Positions 16,530 through 26,022 of a stretch of 64,000 bases of DNA are shown here, one piece after another; the first letter of the stretch is position 1, and each line of letters starts with the position of its first letter. Position numbers and translations under genes: made by a program. The notes below the pieces were generated by a model, which did no database searches, was not told the origin of the DNA, and worked only from the letters and a program-made list of their open reading frames with translations. Source of the DNA: Roseibium suaedae (GTDB taxonomy: Bacteria; Pseudomonadota; Alphaproteobacteria; Rhizobiales; Stappiaceae); assembly GCF_900142725.1 (NCBI RefSeq), contig NZ_FRBW01000003.1:434001-498000 (forward strand), read 5' to 3'.

Positions 16530-18317
16530 TCACCTGAATTCAGGCCCCTCTCCGGCATCCGGTGCTGGAGAGACCACGAAGCCATGAACCAGCGTATGAG
16601 TTCCAACAGGCAGAGCCGCCAGCAGGTACGGGATGGCAGTGCGCGGTGAGACCACGTTCATGTGGGTCCGCAAGGACAGGCAGGGCCTTTTCTCATAGCC
16701 ATCCAGGCTGCGGATCACGGAAACTCCGTTCTGACCGCGTACAGATACCTCAGCACCAGTCAGCGAGCGCTCCCCGAGTTCACTTGCATCGGGAGAGAGA
16801 ACCATGTGGTCCTTGTACCAGCGGTCAACGGCAAAGCCGGTTTCGACGAGGAGCGCGGGGCGGTCGAGCGTGAAGCGATGGGTGCGCGTGAAAGTTCCCT
16901 CTCCGGTCACCTCGATTTCCGTCTCGACCCGTTGATGCCCGGAACGCCAACTGGCAAAGAGTTTGCCGTCCCGGATCTCTGCCGCCTCATTCTCCAGACG
17001 CATCTGCCAGTTGGCTCCATCATCAAAGGACAGAGCCAGGATATTATCGCCGAACTTGCCCATTTCGGCATATTGCAGAGCATTCACCTCCATGCCGAAA
17101 CGGGACGAATAGGCGAACTTGTTGTATTTGTCCGCCTGCACCTTGCGGTGAACCGGGGCGGCGTAATGGACAATTGCATGTCCCTCCACACGCTGGGCGA
17201 TCATGGGACCGCCTGGCATCTCCACACTGCCGGATGAAAGCGCAAGCGGCTCTTCCGCGCAGGACCAGAAGGGATGATCCTCTGCGAGCGCGAGCGGCAG
17301 GAACGCCTTCATCGCCCAATAGGGCGAGGTTGGGGAATTGTACTCCTCGCAGATCACCAGGTTGGGATAGTCATAGCCGCGCGACAGGATGCCTTCGCCG
17401 GAAAAGATCGGCTTGTCCCGCCACACGCGGATCTGCCGGGCCCATAGTCCCTTGATCGTGCCGACCGAAAGCGGCGTCTGGCCGGACACCGCAAGCGCCC
17501 CCCAGAATGCGGAGGTCGCAAAGCGGTAGGAAAGCGAGCGTCCGACGGCGAGCGTTTCGCCTGTATCCGCAAACCAATGAGAAAAAGGCCCGGCAAAAAG
17601 ATCTGCCCGCTCCCGGAACAGCGCGGCAAGGGCGGTGTCAGGGGCTTCCGCATAGAGCGCGTAGAGCAGTCCATAGAAATGCATCGCAAAGCCACCATAG
17701 TGGTCGACGCCCTGCCCCTCGCCATCGCCATACCAGCCGCCTTCACGGTACCATCCGGCAAGCCGTTGCAGACACTCTTCCTCACGGGAGGCCTCAACGA
17801 GTTCCCCCCGGCCGACAGATTTCAGCGCCTCCTGCACCAGCACGGTGAAAAAGAGCCAGTTGTTGTTCGGCATGCGCTGGAACTGGATGCGGGACAGCCA
17901 CCGTGCGAGATTGTCCTTTTCCGTACTGCTGAAGGGTACCCAGCCTTCCTCGGGCACGAGGAGCAGCATCAGTCCGAAGGCTGCCATCTCGACAGAACGC
18001 TGGTCGATATCGCCCGGATCTCCCCAGAACCGGGGGTGCGCGGGGTCCGTGCCTTCAGCAATGACTTTCCGGATGAGCGGCCAATGATCGAACTGGCCTC
18101 CGCCCCGCGTCAGGGGAACAATCCCCCAGAGCGGCCGGGCAATGCCCTCAAGCGCACTCGACCGCATATCATAGTGAGCCCCGCCCTCATGGAGATCAAG
18201 CGCCGCCCCCTGAGCCTCGAGACTTGCAACCAGTGGTTCGAACAGGTCACACACGCATTGCTGAAAATCCGCGCGGCTCGACAGAGGATTGGTCTGAAAC
18301 TTTTCGTAATAGGCCAT
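16530..18317 (-). CDS. DUF2264-family protein, probable carbohydrate-active enzyme
   Basis: A 595-residue protein starting MAYYEKFQTNPLSSRADFQQ, without signal peptide, so cytoplasmic. The first about 380 residues have the Trp/Gly/Tyr-rich helical pattern of DUF2264 (R-P-L-W-G-I-V-P, N-N-N-W-L-F-F, G-Q-G-V-D-H-Y-G-G-F-A, Y-S-pattern segments). The last about 200 residues look beta-rich. Some members of this family are, to my recollection, linked to glycoside hydrolase family 154 (beta-glucuronidase); this needs checking. It lies just downstream of a TRAP transporter and near a GH88 hydrolase, so a role in cytoplasmic breakdown of imported uronic-acid oligosaccharides is inferred. Confidence 0.82.
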   Translation of the reverse strand: MAYYEKFQTNPLSSRADFQQCVCDLFEPLVASLEAQGAALDLHEGGAHYDMRSSALEGIARPLWGIVPLTRGGGQFDHWPLIRKVIAEGTDPAHPRFWGDPGDIDQRSVEMAAFGLMLLLVPEEGWVPFSSTEKDNLARWLSRIQFQRMPNNNWLFFTVLVQEALKSVGRGELVEASREEECLQRLAGWYREGGWYGDGEGQGVDHYGGFAMHFYGLLYALYAEAPDTALAALFRERADLFAGPFSHWFADTGETLAVGRSLSYRFATSAFWGALAVSGQTPLSVGTIKGLWARQIRVWRDKPIFSGEGILSRGYDYPNLVICEEYNSPTSPYWAMKAFLPLALAEDHPFWSCAEEPLALSSGSVEMPGGPMIAQRVEGHAIVHYAAPVHRKVQADKYNKFAYSSRFGMEVNALQYAEMGKFGDNILALSFDDGANWQMRLENEAAEIRDGKLFASWRSGHQRVETEIEVTGEGTFTRTHRFTLDRPALLVETGFAVDRWYKDHMVLSPDASELGERSLTGAEVSVRGQNGVSVIRSLDGYEKRPCLSLRTHMNVVSPRTAIPYLLAALPVGTHTLVHGFVVSPAPDAGEGPEFR

Positions 18318-18340
18318 GGGGCAGTCCGTACCGGAAAATG

Positions 18341-18373
18341 AAAAGGCCGCCACCAAGATTGGGGCGGCCCCTT
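18341..18373 (-). terminator. Hairpin terminator/attenuator after the fused TRAP gene
   Basis: On the minus strand GGCCGCC and GGCGGCC arms pair around an 11-base loop and are followed by TTTTC, 15-45 bases after the dctQM stop. It lies before the DUF2264 start, so it may set a lower expression level for that gene rather than end the operon fully. Confidence 0.7.
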
Positions 18374-18387
18374 GCTGGGTCATTTGC

Positions 18388-20313
18388 TTACATCACGCCG
18401 AACAGGCGCGGCAAAGCGAGGCTGAACGCGGGAAGATAGGTGACAACCAGAAGCCCGATGAATTGCACGATGAAGATCGGCAACAGCGGCGGAATGACCC
18501 GGGTGATCTTTTCCCCCGTGATCGATGCGGAGATGAACAGAACCGTGCCGACCGGAGGTGTCACGATGCCCATGCAGAGATTGTAGACGATGATCACACC
18601 GAAATGGACCGGATCGACGCCAAGCTCCGTGACCACCGGAAACAGGATCGGCGTGAAGATCAGCATCGCCGGCGACATGTCCATGAAGGTGCCGACAATC
18701 AGCAAGGCCACGTTTATCAGCAGCAGGATGACGAACTTGTTGTCCGAGATGCCGGTCAGGATCTCGCCGATCTGATCAGGAATGCTCGCGAAGGTCATGC
18801 TCCAGCTCATCAGGCCGGAACAGGCGATCAGGAACAGGATCACACCGGACGCGTAGATGGTTTCCATGCCGACGCTGACCAGCTTTTCCAGCGTCAGCTT
18901 GCGGTAGCAGATCGCGAGGACAAGGCTGTAGAGCACCGCGACGCCAGCGCCTTCCGTTGCCGTGAATGCGCCGCCGACAATCCCGCCGATGACAAGCACG
19001 ACCAGTCCGAGACTGGGTACGGCCCGCCACAGAACACCCATGACCTCCGCCATGCGGTAAGGGCTCTTGTCCGAGGCATAGCCTTTGCGCCGGGCAAAGA
19101 CATAGGCCACGACCATCACCGAAAGTCCCATGACAATGCCCGGGAAATAGCCCGCCAGGAACAGGGCAACGATTGAAGCCGAGCCCCCGGTGATTAACGA
19201 ATAGACGATGAACGCCCCGGTCGGAGGGATCAGCATGCCGGTCGGAGCAGAGGCCGCATTGACGGCGGTCGTCATCGGCATGTCGTATTTGTTCTCGCGC
19301 GCGATGGGCGCGATGATGTTGCCGATTGCGGTGGCCGCAGCGATGCCCGAGCCAGACAGGCAGCCGAAGAGCATGTTGGCCAGCACATTGGTCTGCCACA
19401 GGGATCCAGGAATGCGGCGTCCGATCAGCATGGCGAAGTCGATCAGCCGATGGGCAATGCCGCACTGGTTCATGATCGCGCCGGCAAGCACGAAAAACGG
19501 CAGAGCCAGAAAGCCGAAGTGATCGAGGCCGCTGAAAATCTGCTCACCGATGGTGGAACTCAGAGCGCCGAAATCGATCTGCAGGCTGAGCGTGAAGATC
19601 CCCGCCAGGGCCAGACCTGCGGATATCGACGTGCCCAGAATGAGAAACGTGAAGAACGCCCCGAAGAGAACGATCATCGAGAACGCCATCAGGTGTTCAT
19701 CGACAAGATAGGTGTAGGCCTCGGACCCGCGGGCCCAAAGAACCAGAGCGATCAGAACGCCCATGCCGGCAGCGATGACCGCGATGCTCCGGACATTGCG
19801 GCGATCCTCTCGCAGCAAGAGCGAAAGCTCCAGAACCTGGGAGAGAACAATCGCGCCGCCGGTCACCAGAAGGACGCTCTGCAACCAGCCGATCGGCAGA
19901 CGGAGCATCGGCGAGACCGTCATCAACCCGTCCATGATCGAGTGATATCCGCCGATGCACATCACCACGCCAAAGCCGAGCGTCAGCAGGGCATTGACGG
20001 CTCTCAGCCGGTGTTTCCCCCGTTCCCCGACAAGATCATAGAGCAGCGGCAAGTTGAGGTGCCTGCCTTCCATGAAGCAGAAAGCGCCGCCCAGAACACC
20101 AAGCCAGATGAGCAGGAAGCTCAGCAGCTCCTCCGTATAGGCGCTGGGGTTGTTGAAGATGAACCGCGCAACAACCTGATAGATGATGAGCACGCTCATC
20201 ACGGCAAGGAACAAGAGGAGGGTATATTTGAGGATCGCGGTCACGGCCCGCGCCACCACAAACAGCATGTCCCCGCCACTGTCGACAGCGGCCCCTGTAT
20301 TTTCCTGCGTCAT
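18388..20313 (-). CDS. dctQM: TRAP transporter fused membrane subunits DctQ-DctM
   Basis: A 641-residue inner-membrane protein. Residues about 20-175 are the four-helix DctQ small subunit (I-I-Y-Q-V-V-A-R-F, TEELLSFLLIWLGVLGGAFC). Residues about 205-641 are DctM, with about twelve hydrophobic segments, G-C-L-S-G-S-G-I-A-A-A-T-A-I-G and the late T-P-P-V-G-T-V-L-F motif. Fused QM proteins are known in several TRAP systems. It drives sodium-coupled uptake of the ligand captured by the dctP product encoded upstream. Local GH88 and DUF2264 genes suggest an unsaturated uronide ligand. Confidence 0.94.
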   Translation of the reverse strand: MTQENTGAAVDSGGDMLFVVARAVTAILKYTLLLFLAVMSVLIIYQVVARFIFNNPSAYTEELLSFLLIWLGVLGGAFCFMEGRHLNLPLLYDLVGERGKHRLRAVNALLTLGFGVVMCIGGYHSIMDGLMTVSPMLRLPIGWLQSVLLVTGGAIVLSQVLELSLLLREDRRNVRSIAVIAAGMGVLIALVLWARGSEAYTYLVDEHLMAFSMIVLFGAFFTFLILGTSISAGLALAGIFTLSLQIDFGALSSTIGEQIFSGLDHFGFLALPFFVLAGAIMNQCGIAHRLIDFAMLIGRRIPGSLWQTNVLANMLFGCLSGSGIAAATAIGNIIAPIARENKYDMPMTTAVNAASAPTGMLIPPTGAFIVYSLITGGSASIVALFLAGYFPGIVMGLSVMVVAYVFARRKGYASDKSPYRMAEVMGVLWRAVPSLGLVVLVIGGIVGGAFTATEGAGVAVLYSLVLAICYRKLTLEKLVSVGMETIYASGVILFLIACSGLMSWSMTFASIPDQIGEILTGISDNKFVILLLINVALLIVGTFMDMSPAMLIFTPILFPVVTELGVDPVHFGVIIVYNLCMGIVTPPVGTVLFISASITGEKITRVIPPLLPIFIVQFIGLLVVTYLPAFSLALPRLFGVM

Positions 20314-20379
20314 GTAAGGCTACTTTCCACCCCGGCCGATGGCCCTAGCCAACGGCGATAAGAACTTCCTCATGTTCTG

Positions 20380-20404
20380 AAAAGGCGGCCACAAGGGCCG
20401 CCTC
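20380..20404 (-). terminator. Intercistronic hairpin between dctP and dctQM
   Basis: On the minus strand GGCGGCC-CTTGT-GGCCGCC followed by TTTTC lies about 15 bases after the dctP stop. Such hairpins commonly allow partial termination or protect the 5' cistron, giving excess binding protein over membrane subunits. Confidence 0.75.
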
Positions 20405-20418
20405 AGCTTTGCCCGAGG

Positions 20419-21402
20419 TTACTCGCGGCCCTCGATTTCAAAGATCTTGTCCAGAAGCTTGCGGGTGCCCTCGTCCTTGCGCGCTTCGGCATACATCGGC
20501 TTGACCGCTTCCATCAGAGGCGCGGTATCGATGTCGACGATGGTAACGCCATATTCCTTCGCGGCCAGTTCGGCAGCTTCATTCTGGTGCTTGTCGGCAA
20601 CCGCAAGGGTTCCGGCGCTGACGCGGGCAAATTCCTCTTCCACGATCTTCAGATCGGCCGGATCCAGCTTTTCACGGAAGTCCAGGCTGGTGACGGTAAA
20701 ATCGGTCAGGCGGGTCTGATCTGTCTTCAGAGCCCACTTGGCAACCTCACCCAGCTTTCCGTCATAAAGACCGGCAAGGCCACCTTCAGCCCCATCAACC
20801 ACACCCTGCTGCATGCCAGCAAAGAGCTCGGAGCGGGCGAGCGGCGTCGGCACGGCCCCGAAGAGGCGCAGCATTTCAATATAGGTTGCGCTCGACATGG
20901 TGCGGATCTTCAGACCAGCGAGACCGGAAATGTCTTCAACCGGCTTGGTCACGTAAAGGGAACGGAAACCAGAGCTCAGATAGCCGAGCGGCGCAAAACG
21001 ATGTTCTGCCGCAGAGGTGAACAGCACGTCCTTGACCGCCGGATCATCCATGACCTTGCCGTATTCTTCCGCAGTGCGGAAAACATAGGGAAGATTGATG
21101 GCACCGAAGGTCGGGATCAGATTTTCAAGCGTTGCGCTGTTGACGAGACCAAGGTCCACGACCCCCTTCTGGATCTGCTGCAGATAGCTTTCCTGACTGC
21201 CGAGCACACCATTCCAGAAGAACTTGAATTTCACGCGGCCTTCGGTGCGCTCTTCGACGCCAGCGGCAAAATTGTTAAGGGCTTCCGCCGTCGATCCGTT
21301 GTTGGCGATGTTGACGGCGAACTTGTAGGTCGCGGCCTCCGCCTGGACAGACAGAGCAGCAACAGCGCCCGCGATAAGCAGCGCCTTCTTGAAAAGTTTC
21401 AT
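20419..21402 (-). CDS. dctP: TRAP transporter periplasmic binding protein, DctP family
   Basis: A 327-residue protein with signal peptide MKLFKKALLIAGAVAALSVQ-AEA and a strong AGGAGG before ATG 21402. The DctP pattern is clear: Y-L-Q-Q-I-Q-K-G-V-V-D-L-G, LPYVFRTAEEY, I-S-G-L-A-G-L-K-I-R (with the Arg that binds ligand carboxylate) and the central Q-Q-G-V-V-D-G-A-E. DctP proteins bind organic acids, including uronic acids. The gene is divergent from the GH88 hydrolase across a 307-base region, so the pair is probably co-regulated by the local LacI protein. Confidence 0.94.
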   Translation of the reverse strand: MKLFKKALLIAGAVAALSVQAEAATYKFAVNIANNGSTAEALNNFAAGVEERTEGRVKFKFFWNGVLGSQESYLQQIQKGVVDLGLVNSATLENLIPTFGAINLPYVFRTAEEYGKVMDDPAVKDVLFTSAAEHRFAPLGYLSSGFRSLYVTKPVEDISGLAGLKIRTMSSATYIEMLRLFGAVPTPLARSELFAGMQQGVVDGAEGGLAGLYDGKLGEVAKWALKTDQTRLTDFTVTSLDFREKLDPADLKIVEEEFARVSAGTLAVADKHQNEAAELAAKEYGVTIVDIDTAPLMEAVKPMYAEARKDEGTRKLLDKIFEIEGRE

Positions 21403-21709
21403 CGAATTCCTCCTGAGATTTCAATTGTCCAGACGGTTAGCTGCCGTCACTGACCGGCTTCGGCATCCTGTTTTCCAAGTCTGCCGTCTCGCCTTTGCCT
21501 GGCTCTGGAGCGCCTCGCATCACGACACGTTTCGCCCCATTCCTCCCGGCGAACAAGCCCAGACCGGTCAATAGGCAATGCGGATAGCATGATCATTTTT
21601 CCAATTCCACAAAAACTTTCTTCATTTGCGAAAAGTTTCTTATTGAGAAATTTTTCCTCAATGTTAGAAAACCAGCCACTTCAAAACTGACCGGGACCGG
21701 ATTTCCGAT
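21403..21709. promoter_or_regulatory. Divergent control region between dctP and the GH88 gene
   Basis: AT-rich in its right half. ATTGAG (21642-21647) and CTCAAT (21657-21662) form an inverted repeat with a nine-base spacer, about 50 bases before the GH88 start. The decamer GAAATTTTTC at 21647-21656 occurs again at 22951-22960 upstream of the lacI-type gene, making it a candidate operator half-site. No clear -10/-35 pair was assigned. Confidence 0.5.
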
Positions 21710-22891
21710 ATGAACGCTGCCGCCAACCCCTATTTCGCAAGCCGCACCATTCCCCGTGCCCGGACGATCCATCAAAAGGCGCTTGAGAGAGTTGTCGCCC
21801 GTCTTGAAGAGATGATGCCGGTGATCGGCCTGCGAAATCCGAAGATCGGCGGAGAAGGCAATGCATGGCACTTTTGCAATCCGGGAGACTGGGTCATCAG
21901 CTTTCATTCCGGGCAGCTCTGGCTTGCCTACCAGCTCACGGGGAAGGAAAGTTTCCGGAACGCTGCCCAGGCCAGACGGCCAGACTTCCGCTATATCCTT
22001 GAACACCGCAAGGTGCGCGACCATGACCTGGGCTTCCAGTTCTCGCTGCATTCGGTGGCCGACTGGCAAATGACCGGCGATGCGGAGGCCCGCGGCATGG
22101 CGCTTGAAGCGGCGAAGATGCTGCTCGCACGCTTCCGCGAGGAAGGCGGATATATCCAGGCCTGGAACCCGACCGGCACGGTCGACCGCGAGCGCGCAGC
22201 CTATGTCAACGGCAGGATGATTGCCGACTGCATCCAGAACCTGGCCCTGCTTTACTGGGCGCACCGGGAGACCGCCATCGAGGACTTCCGCCTCGTCGCT
22301 GACATGCATGCGGACACAAGCCGCCGGTATCTGGTGCGCGAAGACGGAACCAGCTTTCACACCTATCTCTTTGATCCTGCGTCAGGAAAGCCCCTGAAAG
22401 GCCAGACCCACCAGGGTTACCGCGATGGTTCCTGCTGGTCCCGTGGCCAGGCCTGGCTGCTTCATGGCTTTGCCCAGTGCTACGCAACAACCAGGAATCC
22501 CGAGGACCTTGAGACCGCCCGGATGCTTGCGGCGGCAACAGAACGGTTGATGGGCGAAACATCCGTGCCGGTTTGGGACTTCAGCGTTCCGGAAACTGAA
22601 CCCCGGCCCTTGGACAGTTCCGCCGGAGCCATCCTGTCGGCAGGCCTCTATATCCTGGCTTCCGTCTGCGAAGGCGCAGAAGCCGAACGGTGGCGAGCCC
22701 TTGCCGACCGTCTGCTGGACGGATTGCTGGACCAGTGTGACCTGACCACCGTGCCCGGGGCTCAGGGCCTTCTGGCCCATGGCGCAGCGCATGTTCGCGC
22801 TGGCCAGAGCGACGCCATGCTTCCCTATGGCGACTATTACTTCATGGAGGCCCTGATGCGCTCCCTCGGACATACCCGGTTCTTCTGGTAG
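21710..22891 (+). CDS. GH88 unsaturated glucuronyl hydrolase
   Basis: A 393-residue cytoplasmic enzyme of the GH88/GH105 (alpha/alpha)6-barrel group, which hydrates the enol ether of delta-4,5-unsaturated uronic acid at the non-reducing end of lyase products. VRDHDLGFQFS holds the first conserved Asp and NGRMIADCIQNLALLYWA the second. QGYRDGSCWSRGQAWLLHGF is the characteristic GH88 segment, and the C-terminus has YGDYYFMEALMR. No signal peptide, so it acts on imported oligosaccharides, fitting the divergent TRAP transporter. Whether the source is a glycosaminoglycan, ulvan, alginate-like or pectin-type polymer cannot be told; no polysaccharide lyase is in the window. Confidence 0.92.
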   Translation: MNAAANPYFASRTIPRARTIHQKALERVVARLEEMMPVIGLRNPKIGGEGNAWHFCNPGDWVISFHSGQLWLAYQLTGKESFRNAAQARRPDFRYILEHRKVRDHDLGFQFSLHSVADWQMTGDAEARGMALEAAKMLLARFREEGGYIQAWNPTGTVDRERAAYVNGRMIADCIQNLALLYWAHRETAIEDFRLVADMHADTSRRYLVREDGTSFHTYLFDPASGKPLKGQTHQGYRDGSCWSRGQAWLLHGFAQCYATTRNPEDLETARMLAAATERLMGETSVPVWDFSVPETEPRPLDSSAGAILSAGLYILASVCEGAEAERWRALADRLLDGLLDQCDLTTVPGAQGLLAHGAAHVRAGQSDAMLPYGDYYFMEALMRSLGHTRFFW

Positions 22892-22984
22892 GAAGCCCCG
22901 CAAAAAGACTAGCAAAAACATTGATTTCCGGGTTAATTCTCTCCCATCAGGAAATTTTTCGCTTTGCACCGCCAGGATTGAACG

Positions 22985-24010
22985 ATGGATCACAAACAGG
23001 GGCCGACACTGAAAGACCTTGCGGAAGCCAGCGGTCTTTCCATCGCGACGGTCTCCAAGGTGCTCAACAACCGGGACGGGGCGAGCCCGGCAAACCGGGA
23101 AAAGGTGCTGAAGCTGGCGGCTGACATGGGCTATCAGGCGCGGGGCTCCAAAGCAGCGGTGCCGGAGCGGCTGACCCTTGTCATGCTGGACCGGTTTGTC
23201 ACCAACAACACCTTTTACAACGAGATCGTTGACGGGGTCTTGGCCGAGGCCGGAAACGAACTTATTGCGACAGATGTGCGCGTGCTCGCGTCAGCAACGC
23301 TCTGTGCTTCCGATATCGAACAGCTTCTGGCCGAAAGTCCCGGCCCTCTGGTGCTCATCGGCATTGACCGGCGGGACATCACGGAGGCGGTACACCGGTC
23401 TGCAACCCCTGCCGTCATCATCAACGGCATGGACCGCGACATGAACATTTCGAGCGTGTCTCCGGACTATCATTTCGGCGGCTGGGCAGCGACCAGCGCC
23501 CTTCTCGATCTCGGCCACCGCGACATTGTCCATGTCACCCATCCCTATCGCGAGTCGATCAAGCGCCGCCTTGACGGCTTCCGCGATGCGCTGGAAGAAG
23601 CCGGCATTGCCTTTGATCCGGATCGCCATCTCCTCGACCTTGGCGACCCCAATCTGGTCAGCATTGAAGCGCGCGCCTCCATCGAACGCTTCCTGGACAA
23701 GCGGGGAAGTGTGCCAACCGCCTTCTTCTGCGTGGCGGATATCGTCGCGCTGGCGGCCATCCAGGCCCTGAAAGGCAGAGGGCTCTCCGTTCCCGAGGAT
23801 GTCTCGGTGATCGGCTTCGACGATCTTTCGATTGGCGCTCACTCCAATCCGCCACTGACGACGGTCCGCATCGACCGGCAGCAGCTTGGCCGCAAGGCCG
23901 TGCGTCTGCTGCTGGAGCGCTGGTCCCAGGCAGACACCTCTGTCGAGCGCATCAACATGGGCGTCCGCCTCATCACCCGGCAGTCATCAGGTCCCGTCCG
24001 CACATCTTGA
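22985..24010 (+). CDS. LacI-family transcriptional regulator
   Basis: A 341-residue regulator. The N-terminal helix-turn-helix TLKDLAEASGLSIATVSKVL with the hinge region follows the LacI pattern. A periplasmic-binding-protein-like effector domain spans about residues 60-335, with L-T-L-V-M-L-D, VLIGIDRRDI, G-G-W-A-A-T-S-A-L-L-D-L-G-H-R-D and V-S-V-I-G-F-D-D. It lies 93 bases after the GH88 gene on the same strand and probably controls the GH88/TRAP/DUF2264 locus in response to a uronide. Upstream bases 22951-22960 repeat the decamer found before the GH88 gene. Confidence 0.93.
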   Translation: MDHKQGPTLKDLAEASGLSIATVSKVLNNRDGASPANREKVLKLAADMGYQARGSKAAVPERLTLVMLDRFVTNNTFYNEIVDGVLAEAGNELIATDVRVLASATLCASDIEQLLAESPGPLVLIGIDRRDITEAVHRSATPAVIINGMDRDMNISSVSPDYHFGGWAATSALLDLGHRDIVHVTHPYRESIKRRLDGFRDALEEAGIAFDPDRHLLDLGDPNLVSIEARASIERFLDKRGSVPTAFFCVADIVALAAIQALKGRGLSVPEDVSVIGFDDLSIGAHSNPPLTTVRIDRQQLGRKAVRLLLERWSQADTSVERINMGVRLITRQSSGPVRTS

Positions 24011-24039
24011 GGCAGGCATCTGCCTGGCGGGTGACGCGA

Positions 24040-26022
24040 TCATTGGCTGCGCCTGCTGACGACAACGCCAAAGGCAAGCGCTCCGAACGCGCAGGCAATC
24101 AGTCCGGCGGGCACATCCCAGGGGAAAGCGATCATACGGCCGGTCCAGTCCGCAGCAACCATCAATGCTGCGCCTCCGAGCGCACATCCGGCAGCCTGAA
24201 CCATGGGCCGCCGCAAGCCGCACAGGCGGACCAGGTGAGGAACCACCAGGCCGACGAAGGTGACCGGACCGATCAGGACGGTTGCCACACCCGTCTGCAG
24301 GGCCACGAGAAGAATGATCCAGAAGCGGGCGATCTTGATTTCGACCCCCAGCGCAACAGAAACGCTTTCCCCGATCGGCAAGATCTCGAGCCAGCGCCTC
24401 AGAAACGGAAGAACGGCCAGCGTGATTGCCAGCACAAGCACCGCCACGGATGCGTCAAAGCCGGTCACCGAGTAGGTCGATCCGGACAGCCACCCCAGAA
24501 GACGCGTCAGCCGGATATCGCCGAAGTAGATCACCGTCGACAGCAGCGATCCGCTCAGTGCGGTGATGGCCAGCCCCGTGATCAGCAACCGTTCCGGCGC
24601 ATAGTGCGAGCGGCGCGCAAGCCTCAGCGCGATTATCAGAAAGATCAAGGCCCCCACCGCAGCAACGAGCATGGTCTGCTCTCGGGACAATGGTGGCAGG
24701 AAGAAGATGACCGGGAGCATGACAAGCGTTGCCCCGGACGAGACGCCGATCATTTCGGGACTTGCGAGACTGTTGCCTGTCAGCCGCTGCATGAGGAACC
24801 CGGAAAGCGCGATCATGCTGCCCGCGCCAAGCGCAGCGACCACGCGCGGCAGCCGCCAGGGCAGAAGCTCAGGGAAGTTATCGAACGATGCCCAGACAAA
24901 GCTGCTGTCGCTCCGCCCCAGGAACAGGGCAAGGCAAGTAACGATGACAAGCAGAAGCACCAAGGCCGACAAAAGCGCTCTGCCGGTGAAGCGCTGCGGG
25001 CGCCACTTCAGCTCGAACCGTGTGCCCGGGCTTGTCCGGGTTCGACCCGAGTGAAGGAGGAAAAGAAGCAACGGGGCCGCAAACAAGGCGCAGACCGTCC
25101 CTGCCGGGATGGCCATGATCCCCTCACCCCGTTGCAGCACCTGATCGGTGACAAGGAGCAGGCCGGCTGACAGGACGGAGGAAAGCGCAGCCCGATGCAG
25201 AAAACGCCGGGCACCGAGCAGCTTGGCAAGCGTTGCTCCAGCAAGGCCGACAAAGGCCAGCAGGCCAATGTGAGCGGTCACAAGCGCAGTCGCTACCGCT
25301 GCCAGACCAACCGCCAGAAGCCTCACCATCTTCGGGGAAAGCCCCAGACTGCCGGACACGGTATCCTCGAGATCCAGCATGGACAGTGGCTTTCGCAGCA
25401 CCACGATGATGAAGGCCAGCAGAACAAGCCCGGCAAGGAGCAGTCTGGTCACGTGCCAATTGTTCTGAACCAGGGACCCGGCCTGCCACAGAAGCAGGTC
25501 CGCAAGATCCTCGTAGCGGGTGAGGATCAGCACCGAGGTCACGGCATCGCACAACAGGGCAAGCACAAGCCCGTTCAGGACCAGAAAGAGCGGCGACATC
25601 GCCTGGCGCATGGAAAGGCCGATGACGATGACCAGCGCCAGAATGGTACCTGCGAGCACAGGCAAGGCCAGACTTCCGGACAGCGCAGGAAACCAGACAA
25701 GCGACCCAGCCACACAAAGACGGCTTGCGGACAACAGGCCAGTGGTGCCGGGTTCGGCAAGCGGATTGCGGAGGCCCTGCTGCAGGAGCGTCGCCGACAG
25801 GCCAAGCAGCGCTCCTGCCAGGATCGCAACGCAGAAACGCGGCAGCGTGGCACTGAGCAGCTGAACGGACGCCAGACTGTCAGGAGATGTGGCGCGCCAC
25901 GGCAGCCCGTCATTCAGACCCGTTGCCTGAAGGTGAGTGACAAGCAGCAACAGCCCGAGGACAAACGGCGCGATCACATACGCGCTGCGGCCTGCCGACC
26001 AGCCATCGACGGGTTCAGCCAT
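24040..26022 (-). CDS. fhuB: Ferric-siderophore ABC permease, two fused FecCD domains (FhuB-like)
   Basis: A 660-residue protein, the same length as E. coli FhuB. Two FecCD permease domains are in tandem (about 1-330 and 345-660). The N-terminal half has LPRFCVAILAGALLGLSATL-Q-Q and the second LPRVVAALGAGSMIALSGFL-Q; each later carries the family loop F-V-G-L-[AV]. ATG 26022 overlaps the end of the FhuD-like gene by eight bases, favouring this start over the upstream one at 26088. It transports a ferric hydroxamate-type siderophore across the inner membrane. No FhuC-type ATPase gene lies beside it, so it must borrow one from elsewhere. Confidence 0.92.
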   Translation of the reverse strand: MAEPVDGWSAGRSAYVIAPFVLGLLLLVTHLQATGLNDGLPWRATSPDSLASVQLLSATLPRFCVAILAGALLGLSATLLQQGLRNPLAEPGTTGLLSASRLCVAGSLVWFPALSGSLALPVLAGTILALVIVIGLSMRQAMSPLFLVLNGLVLALLCDAVTSVLILTRYEDLADLLLWQAGSLVQNNWHVTRLLLAGLVLLAFIIVVLRKPLSMLDLEDTVSGSLGLSPKMVRLLAVGLAAVATALVTAHIGLLAFVGLAGATLAKLLGARRFLHRAALSSVLSAGLLLVTDQVLQRGEGIMAIPAGTVCALFAAPLLLFLLHSGRTRTSPGTRFELKWRPQRFTGRALLSALVLLLVIVTCLALFLGRSDSSFVWASFDNFPELLPWRLPRVVAALGAGSMIALSGFLMQRLTGNSLASPEMIGVSSGATLVMLPVIFFLPPLSREQTMLVAAVGALIFLIIALRLARRSHYAPERLLITGLAITALSGSLLSTVIYFGDIRLTRLLGWLSGSTYSVTGFDASVAVLVLAITLAVLPFLRRWLEILPIGESVSVALGVEIKIARFWIILLVALQTGVATVLIGPVTFVGLVVPHLVRLCGLRRPMVQAAGCALGGAALMVAADWTGRMIAFPWDVPAGLIACAFGALAFGVVVSRRSQ

